Below are positions 25,210 through 34,051 of a DNA stretch of 64,000 bases, in pieces (the stretch's first letter is position 1; each line of letters begins with the position of its first letter). A model generated the notes under the pieces. It saw only the letters and a list, made by a program, of their open reading frames with translations. It made no database searches and had not been told where the DNA came from. The translations under genes were made by a program, and so were the position numbers. Source of the stretch: Xenia sp. Carnegie-2017 (Eukaryota > Cnidaria > Anthozoa > Malacalcyonacea > Xeniidae). The stretch covers positions 14,003,233 to 14,067,232 of the forward strand of contig NW_025813526.1 in the NCBI RefSeq assembly GCF_021976095.1. Reading direction: 5' to 3'.

Positions 25210-26787
25210 TAATTTTTGATAAATAAAAAACAGTAATAGCAAACTACCGAAAGCCGTGCAAGCACTGCGTGCAGGTCGTAGAACGATGTAAGAACGATGC
25301 TTGTTTATGTCAACTAAAACGTCTCTCTTTTCCAGTTGCCAGACTTAACGGCGTTTTAGCAATGGTCATCGAATATCGTGTTTTTACCGATTATAACCCA
25401 AAATATCTTTTGAAATATTTTGCGGATGACTTTGAAACTTGGTACGTCTTATTTTCACGCTATAGGCATTACAATAAAATAAAGTTGTCTTCTAGCTTGC
25501 ATGTGTCCTTTAAATACAGAACGTAAAGAAACCATGGAGAACTGGAAAGTGACGTACGCTCAAAAGCTACTGCATTTTAAACAACTAAGGTAGGTTTTTT
25601 AATGTACTAAACTGGCTGTTTCTCTATAATACATGCTTATAGACGTTTTAATATTTCTTTCGAGCCTAATTGGTGAATTATTTAAATTCTTAGTGCTACA
25701 TCATTCGGATGTTTTGAAGAAAACCAGGAGATAACCCTGAAGATTACTCAATTCATCAGATGTCGAAAAAACTATACAAGTATATATAAATGTGTCAAAG
25801 AAATATTTTGCTTTAAAGTTTTTTTTTACATACGCGCAAAATTTATGTAGACAGGTTTCGACAGGCTTTAAAAGATATTGAACGAAAGCATTCTGTAAAA
25901 GAAAGATGGAAACCTGGTCATCCTAATTTTGACGTCGTTGCATTGCAAGTCATACAAAGAAAACGAAAAGATACTATCGGAGCTTTACATGGACTTTCCA
26001 TCGGAAGGCATTTCTTAATAACATTGAGAAAGAAGTATGCAGGTACTGTAATTCACAGTAAATTTCGAATACTTGTTACCTAAGCTATGTTACCATATCT
26101 GTCTTTTGTTGTTCTTGTAAATGTTAATTTTGTATTCCTTTTACTTGTTTAGATGGTCAGAAAATTGCCACTCGCTTGTCCAGGCAAATCACCAAGATCA
26201 CGAACAAGATGAAATTAACAATTGAGAAACACAATGCTGCCATTGATTCTCTTCGTGATTTTATAAACAGTTTACCCGATCGTCTGACATTTGACAAAGC
26301 GAAAGATCCTACATCAGACCTTTATGAGGGATTTGAGTCTGGTGAGGATGACATTCTAGGGGAAGCCTCGGTCCAAGTATACACAAAGAGGAAGGCTATT
26401 GAAATTTACTTAATCCTAAAACGATGTGACGAGAAGGAGAAACTTTTAAACTTGGAAAGGGAAAGGCTTCTATTGTATTACACCAATCTTAGCTCAACAA
26501 TTCAGGAAGCACTTGTTGATCTTGGTGGTTTGAGCAGCGATGAATTCATGCTTGGATCAAAGCATGAACTGATAAGATTTAAAACCAAATTGCGGAATGA
26601 GTTGTTCAGCTTGAAGAAAAGTTTTGAACTTCCACATGTAAAAACTTTTCTTCTCCAGGCTGAGATTGTCAACTTAACCAATGATGTCAACATTTCCAAT
26701 GAATCCGAAAGCTCAACGTATGAGGAATCCGATACTGGAGATGGAAACATCGAAGAGCTCTCAGAAGTGGACAGTGACATTGAATAG

Positions 26788-28672
26788 ACGACATAGCTAC
26801 TATTCGTAAATTAATAGCTACTTTTTATGTACTTATTATGTAATTTAGTTGTTCACGTATCTAGTATAATAACTGATATCACGCAAACATTTGGTTTTGT
26901 GACGTCATGTTAGTGCACAGTCATTTTCTCTTCTTCTGTACAACACCGGAGGTTTTGACCCGTCGTTGAATTGTGAGAGAACTATGTTCTTTATTATTTA
27001 TCAATGTCTTAAAAGTAAGAGTTTATATGCGACATATATCACAACCAATTAGCTCTGTCTGCCCAACTCAATTCATCTAAAGTTGTGAGCATTCATATCA
27101 TATATAAAATAGCCGAGACGTATCCAAAGCTTGGTCAGTTGATCAACGGGGTCTGGGGCGAGTTTTTGAAAACACCGAATTTCATGATTTGTCCGTCTAA
27201 ATTATCCAATTTGTTTTTTAACGTTATAAGCCTTCCCATGTTTCATATTTTGCTCAAGATTAACTTAAAACAAATGACTAACTTTACAGACGTTCAAGCT
27301 AGCGAAACGATGCTGACGAGAGAGTGCGGTCTGGTTTGGCACCCTTGATGGCACTGCCGCTGTAAGAGGAAAATGAGAAATGAAACCGAATACGTGTTTG
27401 GATTGAAATAATATAAAACTCAAAATTATTAATCTGCGTTACTGAGCACTGTTGCCATTTCACAGAACACGTAAGCCATTTTACAGATCAAACACTCTTG
27501 TCATGTTGCACGCCTACCGTAATCATTGCACGTATTACGTATCACGCATTCTTGCCGTGAGCTTCAAATGTTCTCTACGCAATACCAACCCTCCCTACAA
27601 TCACATTCTAAAGTAACATTCTGATGTTAAGAAAAGAACGTCATCGGTTTTTTGGGGGTTATTTTTATTATAAGATGCTACATACTTTGCTACTAATAAG
27701 GTCCATGCTATAAGGGTCGTTGTACTAACTAAAAAAATCAATATTTTATTTGAAACATAATTTTTTAAAAAAATTTATAGCCACAACTGTCAACTATTTG
27801 CTGTAACAACATTGCTACTGGCTACTGCATACTTTTGTGTAACAATCACATATGCTCGATGATATTGGATTATGCAGTGCTGTTTATTTCACAAAAAGCA
27901 CAGTAAAGTGAAAATGTCGACGCAACAGAATTCTCGAAATGTTAAAAGTGGAATTCATTTATGATATATATGTTGCTTTACTTTGAGTGTTCGTTGGTAC
28001 CGTAAATGAATATATCAACGGCCAGTGCGTTTAATCAATTCTAGATGTTGTGGTGCAGCGAAATGAAAAGAGAGACGTGTATATTAGTTGTTTGTGTGAA
28101 CAAATAAAACAAAACTAAGACAAACTAAACTTCTTATAAGCCAAATTTTGAACCCACTATAATTAATATATCATAAAGGTAATGTTGTGAAGGTGGTGGG
28201 TGTCTATCGAGGACGGGACTTTATTAGTAAGTGGCGTTGCAAGGAGGGGGGGCGTTTAATATGTATAAGGTGTTAAATTAATATAGGGCCTTTATCAGAT
28301 CGTTTACGTCACAAATGCCCATATATCATCTGAGAAATACAATTTGCCTTATGCAAACCAATGAGACCTTTGGGAAAACTTGAGAGCAGATCAGTGCAAG
28401 TAGGACACCGAAGGTCTTGGGTTGCACGATTGCATCTGATCGAGTTACCATAAACGGCTTCAAGGTTTGCATAAGCCAGTGCAATGGTGCAAACACGAAA
28501 AACAGTTTTTACCTCTTGTATACAATGATACGAAACAATAATTCTAAACAGACAAATTTACATCGATATGCAATTTTTTTTGGTTAATAGATTGATTTGA
28601 TTGGTTGAGTTGAAATCGGTTTGCACAGGTTAATGCACACACGGCTATAGACCAATCACCGAGCGGGTACAA
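26788..28672. other. Gap between KDZ gene and kinase-like gene
   Basis: No gene could be supported. It contains a pair of perfect 12-bp inverted repeats (CTTATGCAAACC at 28348-28359 and GGTTTGCATAAG at 28464-28475) about 100 bases apart, just upstream of the kinase-like gene. Confidence 0.5.
28348..28475. repeat. 12-bp inverted repeat pair
   Basis: CTTATGCAAACC and its exact inverse are separated by 104 bases. The inner sequence also has partial inverse matches (GATCAGTGCA against GCATCTGATC). It could be a small MITE or a paired binding site. Confidence 0.4.
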
Positions 28673-29934
28673 TTGTTTTTATTTTATAAATGGACAATGG
28701 ACATTACTCACATACGTTGCATACTCTTATGTACTGTACTGCCCGTCCATATTAAAGCCCATTTGTCAACTCTGTTTCATCAAGACTCCTTATGTCGCGT
28801 AAAATGCTCAGATGTTATAAAAGTGTTGAGAAATAAATATAAGAGTATATCTGTTCGAGAGTGTGGGTTCATTTTACGAAAGTGTTTTCCTACGTTGAAG
28901 CGAATTCATAGCAATCATGTCAACTTCGATTCTGGCATTAGCCACATCGACGCCATTGAAAATGTTAACCAATGTCATACGGAAAATGGTATGGTTTAAA
29001 ATAGCTAGCGCAGTCCCTAATTAACATAAATTTCAGAGGCACACGATAAAAATAAGTTGAGGAAGGGCTTAATTTTTGGTGTTAATTGTATATAATATTG
29101 AGAACATTTTTTTGGTAGGGGGGAGGGGAGGAATTATTTTCCATCTTGAGAAGAACTACCTTGGACATGGAGCAAACTTTATTTTTTTGTCTCATTTCAT
29201 AGATTGCTCAACTGAGAATAAAATGCTATGTGTTTTACCTGATTGCATGAGTATCAATCGGTCAGAATTGCTACGTTACTCATCAAAGAGGCCTAAATAT
29301 TCTTTTCCAAATGGGAATTTTTATAGCATGGAGTTATGTTGGTTTAGACGAATGGCAGTTGCAGTGAGGAAATCTGAGATTTATGTCATTGAGGAAGCAA
29401 GAACTATTCTTAGCTTACCATCTCATCCATGTTTTCCAATATTAATTGGTATTAGTCGGATGAAAAGCCATTCATTTTAATAACAAGATTTTATGGTCAT
29501 GTAGGAACTGGAATGTACATTTCCTTAGAAGGATTGTGCTATTGTGATGGAATCACTTTTTCCGAGTGGATATCTTTATTAATCAAGATATGGGAAGGCA
29601 TAGAGTTGTTGCATTCTTGTGGATTTGCTCATGGAGGTCTTGGAGTTCAAAACATTATTGTTGTGAAACGGAAAGAAAAGAAAAAAGTTTGGGTGCCAGT
29701 ATTTCTGAATCTTAATGAAGTCAAAGCTTTATATGGAAGTATTGACAACAACTTAAGTCAGCAAGACTGTTTAGATTTGGCGTCTTGCTACATAAAGTAA
29801 CTACTCTCCCTGCAATAAAAGAAACATGTGCATTACGCCAGCAAGAGAAATTAACTCAATTGTCCAAAGCTATTTCTTCTGGTTGCAATGCATTGTCAAT
29901 AGCAAGACGTTTAAAACATATTACACAAACATAA
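28673..29934 (+). pseudogene. Pseudokinase-like protein with N-terminal helix domain, damaged
   Basis: The first exon (28673 to about 28990) encodes a helical domain ending SVRECGFILRKCFPTLKR, with a faint look of an RFX-type winged helix. After a probable intron (acceptor at about 29202) comes a protein-kinase-like fold. VAVRKSEIYVIEEARTI supplies the VAxK Lys and the alpha-C Glu; LPSHPCFPILIGIS resembles strands 4-5; GIELLHSCGFAHGGLGVQNI stands where the HRDLKxxN loop should be. The catalytic Asp is Gly and the Lys is Gly-Val, and no DFG is seen (FLNLNE in its place), so phosphotransfer is unlikely. Frames change near 29455 and near 29785; after the second the reading continues to TAA at 29932-29934 (LTQLSKAISSGCNALSIARR). 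The position between the two transposase pieces makes it cargo of the large element. The alternative, a captured host kinase gene, cannot be excluded. Confidence 0.6.
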
Positions 29935-30324
29935 ATATTTTTTACTAATGTATAAGTATCTCAATTATTACAGTTATTTTTACAAATATGATATCTTATT
30001 TGCCCATCCAGTGAATTGTGCATGTCTTTGTGTAGGTGAAAGGTAGAACCCCTCCCTCAAAAAAAATTATTTTTATATATAATGTAGTTTTTACTTTTGG
30101 GCTTTAATCTTCGAAATTTTAATTATAGAATTAGACATTCTGCATGGCTTATATGTGAATAGAAGAATATTACCTTCTAAAAAAACATGTTCAATCCAAC
30201 TAAAACTGACTTATTTACAATGCAACTAAAACTGAAAACCGAGTTGATTACATTGCACATTTTACAGTGCTACCTGTTACCATTGTAAACAATGAATTTT
30301 TTTTTATTTGTGTGAAATTGAAAA

Positions 30325-31065
30325 CTATATGTATCCCTGTTTTGATAAAATTTGAGTAACTTTCCTTTCAAAGGACTTGTTCAATATGAAAGTTTGGGTA
30401 TAATCAGTAAACCTATGAGTCTCAAAACTTACATTGCCATTGTCCTTAATAATATTTTTTCCAAAGATTGTTTCCTTTTCTTCAATAAGATGGATGGTAT
30501 TGCCTGACTCATGATTTAGCCAACATCCTGTCAATTTATCTCTTGCGCTTATCTGCTGCAGAGCTTGTAGAGATCCCGTAAATGAAAAAAGCCAGAACTG
30601 ACTTTCCTCATCATCACAGTACACAGTCAAAACGAAATGATTTGCCTAAGACACATATGCATTCAATTTTTTTTTTTAACTCTGTCAAAGCTTCAGGACA
30701 TAACACTTTCCAGTGTGTTGATATTATTTCTTTGATTTCAGAAATGCTATGTGTCTCATTAATACCAATACCTCCACATCTTCTTTTGATACTTTAAGGA
30801 CACATTTTCCGAATACATTACTAAGCAATTCCTTGCAGTCTTCACCAAAATCTTGCAAAGGTGCACCTTCTGACGTTTCAAGAATGAAGGAAATACTGTC
30901 CTGGCAGTCCATGATTTTCCGTATTTCTTTTGAGCCATATTGTCGTGGCTTCTTCAGGCGAATGTCATCTGGTAGTCCTTCAACATGAAAACCATCAGAA
31001 AGATATGGAACGCGAGAACCAGTCACACCTTTTGTTTCACCTTTAAGAAAAATGCTCACTGACAA
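30325..31065 (-). pseudogene. Unrecognised transposon-borne protein, damaged
   Basis: The N-terminal part (31065-30724) has GSRVPYLSDGFHVEGLPDDI, then LKKPRQYGSKEIRKIM and ILETSEGAPLQDFGED. The last part (30630-30325) continues CDDEESQFWLFSF and SLQALQQISARDKLTGCWL to a stop. Between them a third frame carries ISEIKEIISTHWKVLCPEAL, so at least two frame changes break the gene. The conserved-looking phrase YLSDGFHVEGLP and the proline-rich opening suggest a real family, but I cannot name it. It is encoded against the Kolobok and KDZ genes. Confidence 0.45.
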
Positions 31066-31577
31066 GAACTAACAATCATAATGACTTAACAACATGACTG
31101 TAAAAAGGGTAATTTTTACAAAATTACTCACTGGAAAAAATTTTGTATTTTCCATAAACTTTTTATTTAAAAACAGAGAAGATTTCTTTATGCAGGTGTA
31201 TCAAAAGGTAAAATTACACTATCACTGTAAGGCAAACACTACCATTCAGGAATATACAGGCAACCTTTATACATAACTGTTGTTAACAACATTATACTGT
31301 TTTCAAAAGTATTTAATGAAAAATTTATTCAAAAATATTTTTTTAAACTTGCAGCCATAGAGTGAAATACTTTATCCAGGCCTGTGGCGGTTAAAATAAC
31401 ACCTGTATGGTCACGTCACTCTCAATGGTGAAGATCTGCGTACAAGAATAAATAAAAAATTAATTTACTATACTTCTTGTTAAAGAGCATTCTTACATCC
31501 TCATGAGTCCATTTCTGTTTTTCTCGGTCTACATCTACCAAATATAGCATACAAACTTTTTTTTAGCTATTCAAACT

Positions 31578-31680
31578 ACAATTTTATCTCAAAAAGCTTG
31601 CTTTGTGATTTTTCACTCTTTAGAGAATTTAATGAAGAGTGAGAAATCACGAAGCAGGCTTGTCAATATAAAATTATAGG
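31578..31680. repeat. Strong hairpin (about 43-nt arms)
   Basis: Arms 31578-31620 and 31633-31680 pair over about 43 positions with few mismatches (core GATTTTTCACTCTT against AAGAGTGAGAAATC), around a loop of about 12 bases. It lies between the unrecognised gene and the Kolobok catalytic piece. It could be a short palindromic MITE, a hairpin RNA precursor or a terminator-like structure. Confidence 0.6.
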
Positions 31681-32049
31681 TTGTGAATTTCCGTTATAAA
31701 AGCGTGCTCAATATCTTTATAGATTGAGCAAAATATAAATTCATAAAAGTAAAATAAAGCATCAACTAAACTGTCATTCACCTGGTGATTGCCAAAAGGC
31801 GTGAAACACAATGTAGCAAATGGTTTCATGATATTATATACGTACACCACTTTATCGGATACCAAAAATACCTTAATATTTACCATTAGAAATACGCTAT
31901 TTTGAGATGGGATGAACATTTTGTAACCATACGTAACACAACATTATAGTAAAGCTCTAAAACTTAGTCATATGTATCTACTTGACTACCATCCAGTAAC
32001 TGGTATCCATGAAACTGGTGCTGACATATCAATAGAAGTTAAACTTTAT

Positions 32050-32719
32050 GCCTATCTCTAATCAACATGCTCTGCAAGTTGTGACAAGAATGTAGAAGAA
32101 TTAGTGAAAAATCGGAAGTCTATCCTTAACCAACAACAAGCATTTCTGGAGAGGGAACACATATTTTCATCAATGCTGCCATGAAACAATTAACAGAAAG
32201 AGAAACCAACAGAAAAAGTGGTTATCTCTTACTTCACAAGCATATATTGCTGCAGAGAAGGCGATTTGTGACAAGAGGCTTCTAAAAGACCTGTGGAAGC
32301 TGTCTGAGTTTTGTCACTCAGGAGAGTTGGAGGTTTACCATTCCCTTTTACTGAAATACTGCCCAAAGCGAGAGCATTTTTCATTTCCTGGAATGGTAGT
32401 CCGCACTCTGTCAGCAGCATTAGATCACAACAACAATATTAACCGTGATAAAGCAGTCATTAAGTCAGGGACAAACAAAGGGCAAGACCGTTACTAAATG
32501 ATTTTTGCTAAAACAAGGAAGCAATGGGTTGTAAAAGCAATGAAAGAAAAGAAAGAGTACCAGTACATTGATAAACTACTTGCCGAGGTTGTGAATGCAT
32601 GCAAAACTGAGGAGATTGAACTTGTACATCATGGCGAGAATCTTCCAAAGACCATTTCTAAATCATGTCCACCCAGGAAAGAAGTACTTGTAAAGGAACA
32701 TCAGTCTAGATTTGCATAA
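32050..32719 (+). pseudogene. Kolobok-type transposase, C-terminal part
   Basis: Readable from about 32153 (GNTYFHQCCHETINRK) through LLKDLWKLSEFCHSGELEVY and HSLLLKYCPKREHFSF to KTRKQWVVKAMKEKKEYQYI and a stop at 32717-32719. The Glu in SGELEVYHSLL sits where the third acidic residue of the DDE-type Kolobok transposase is expected, and the F-x-HSLL-KY-PKR block is the best-known signature of the family. A TAA replaces a codon just before MIFAKTRKQW (about 32495), and the piece upstream of 32153 is in another frame. The N-terminal THAP and middle parts are not adjacent. It ends near the P2X7-C-like gene, which runs toward it. Confidence 0.75.
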
Positions 32720-32799
32720 AATGTCAGTGGTGATGATAGATTTTGCCATGCGCATATAATATGATGTTGAATCAGTGAAGACAACTTTTGTACATTCAT

Positions 32800-33620
32800 T
32801 CTTAAATATTAACATAGAAAAACCAGCATAGTGGAAGCCTTCAAATTGAAATTCCTCTGCAGAGACAGGTGGAGGAAATGTTTCTCTAATGCGAGTAACT
32901 GCTCATGATGGCAATATGACTCTTACTTTTCTACCCAAGATACCCCAACACCATCTTGTCGACTGTCTATATGCAATATGGCGGTATATTTTGTCTTCGG
33001 GCCCATCATATGCTACCTCATATTGCTGCTTGTACTGGTACAGAGCTGTTTGTAAGACCCACCTGTTAAGACAAACCGACTCAAAACCAGGATGTTGTGT
33101 AATGCACAATGGGACTTCGGTGGTCTCATTCGTTTCTACTGCCTCTGCATTTTCGTCACAAATATTGGAAATCTTTTTGCAGCATAAACATTCCTCGTTA
33201 TTGTCCATTATTTGGCAGTTACCACATTGACACATGAATATGTTAAAAAAAAGGATCTTGAAAAGTAAACGTCTAAATTTCAATGAAGATTGCATCTTAC
33301 AGTAAAAACTTTAAAATCTAAAGTATTATGTGTGTGTGGACGTGGCCAACTTCAAAAACTGAAAACATACTTTTAAGATCGAAACAATGGTCTAGAATAA
33401 TATAACATTTTACTACCAACCATTCAAGATTGTTTCGCCGAGATTCATCCTCAATATACACAAATTCCTGTTCTTTGTTGTCCTCAAGCTGGTGAGCTTC
33501 TTCGTGTTCATCAGCCAGCCATTCGGGCTCAAATTGATATGGCCGAATATTGTTTGCTGGATTGGCTTCCATTTCACTATCGATTGGTGAATTACGCTGA
33601 AGTTCTTCCAAGAAATCCAT
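32800..33620 (-). pseudogene. P2X7-C-like zinc-domain protein, copy A
   Basis: Exon 1 (33620-33421) encodes MDFLEELQRNSPIDSEMEAN, IRPYQFEPEW, an acidic stretch and RRNNLEW. Exon 2 (about 33233 downward) has CQCGNCQIMDNNEECLCCKK, CITQHPGFESVCLNRWVLQT, then YRHIAYRQSTRWCWGILGR and KVRVILPS. A TGA follows where the family has Cys, after which AVTRIRETFPPP and FEGFHYAGF continue. The Cys pattern and the YR-x-STRW-x(6)-R-VRV-LPS(C) block define the zinc domain found at the C-terminus of P2X7 receptors and in many stand-alone proteins of invertebrates. The acceptor before CQCGN appears changed (AT in place of AG). The donor position matches copy B. The gene lies just inside the right terminal repeat. 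The Cys clusters imply zinc binding; the role in transposition is unknown. Confidence 0.75.
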
Positions 33621-33659
33621 TATAAGCGATTGTTTTGTTTTTTTTTGTGCAAGGCTGTG

Positions 33660-33901
33660 CGTTATTATTTTACATTGTTGTAAACATAACTCCAAATCGG
33701 TTTGACGATATGATGTCAAAATAATTTCCGCTGACGCTTTCTGTGCCCACGCTGCCAAACCTCAAAACAGTTCAAATAGCGCATTTGAAGACGCGATTTT
33801 GTCAAAAAGAAAATAGCTGATGTAAAAATTTCAAAATATAGTAACCTTTGCATAAAAATGGAACTTTTAAAACCAACATTATGTGAGGGTAGAGTTTCCC
33901 T
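33660..33901 (-). repeat. Right long terminal inverted repeat
   Basis: Inverted counterpart of 17362-17600. It lies directly upstream of the P2X7-C-like gene that starts at 33620, so it probably also holds that gene's promoter. Confidence 0.8.
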
Positions 33902-34051
33902 TTAACCTTGACTGGCGTCGTAAATAGAAGAAGAATAGTTCTCACTCATAGAAATTTCGTGTTTGTTGTTTAATTTACAATGTCGTTTCTCTTAGCTACA
34001 TTTACTCCAATATTTATTGATTTTAAAATTTATTGATCGTATTGCAAATCT
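33902..34051 (+). repeat. Tandem macro-repeat, unit 4 continued beyond the insertion
   Basis: Begins with the second TTAA copy, then continues CCTTGACTGGCGTCGTAAATAG and on to TATTGCAAATCT, matching the unit sequence that follows the same point at 10860, 13145 and 15080. After 34051 the match ends, so this is also the right edge of the array. It shows directly that 17362-33901 is an insertion. Confidence 0.9.

Larger units (their letters stand above)
18471..26787 (+). pseudogene. KDZ (Kyakuja-Dileera-Zisupton)-type transposase, multi-exon, damaged
   Basis: About 15 exons can be traced. A CxC zinc cluster (18471-18870) has CVEDGIPAKK, CRDCGHGQFYC, then CAESLHRTRNVFHLVEVW; it contains a TGA and two compensating frame changes. 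Core exons are 20089-20309 (LIKLQLWPGSSSKPRIAF), 20583-20632, 21192-21359 (HSMDACFGLSCKKLAG), 21879-22027 (FDEKGVFGSCC), about 22113-22182 (YDIGCVLSSYLK), 22291-22343 (FHCYGHKASCQ) and 22771-22951 (FGLTDGEAIERLWAYLRGLS). The Asp of MDACF, the Asp of YDIGC and the Glu of DGE--ERLW fit the RNase H-like catalytic residues of KDZ enzymes. C-terminal exons are 23066-23155, 23288-23359, 25336-25441, 25520-25589, 25694-25779, 25851-26041 and 26153-26787 (KERWKPGHPNF; acidic coiled-coil tail). A TGA lies in the exon at 22771, and the 25441/25520 junction does not splice in frame. Most splice sites are intact, so the copy is not very old. Confidence 0.85.
17362..33901. mobile_element. 16.5 kb Kolobok-class DNA transposon with mosaic cargo
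   Basis: Both ends are flanked by TTAA (17358-17361 and 33902-33905), and each side continues in the same tandem-repeat unit. The outermost bases are AGGCGAACTCCACCCTCACA on the left and, read inward on the minus strand, AGGGAAACTCTACCCTCACA on the right. Both then run into TAATGTTGG, and weaker similarity continues for about 240 bp (for example TTGACNTCATATCGTCAA on both sides). TTAA duplication, AGG termini, a THAP exon and a transposase with the GELEVYHSLLLKYCPKR motif point to Kolobok. The element is far larger than a usual Kolobok of a few kb. It also holds a KDZ transposase gene, a pseudokinase-like gene, two P2X7-C-like genes, an unrecognised gene and small MITEs. Its genes are damaged, so it is probably not autonomous now. 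Confidence 0.85.

Noticed and set aside
25336-25441. Right end of a nested Kolobok copy expected here
   Set aside because: No AGG-type terminus or TTAA could be matched to a left end near 23490, so no borders are reported for the nested copy.
28384-28470. Possible tRNA-like fold
   Set aside because: No B-box GGTTCRANNCC and no acceptor stem pairing could be found.
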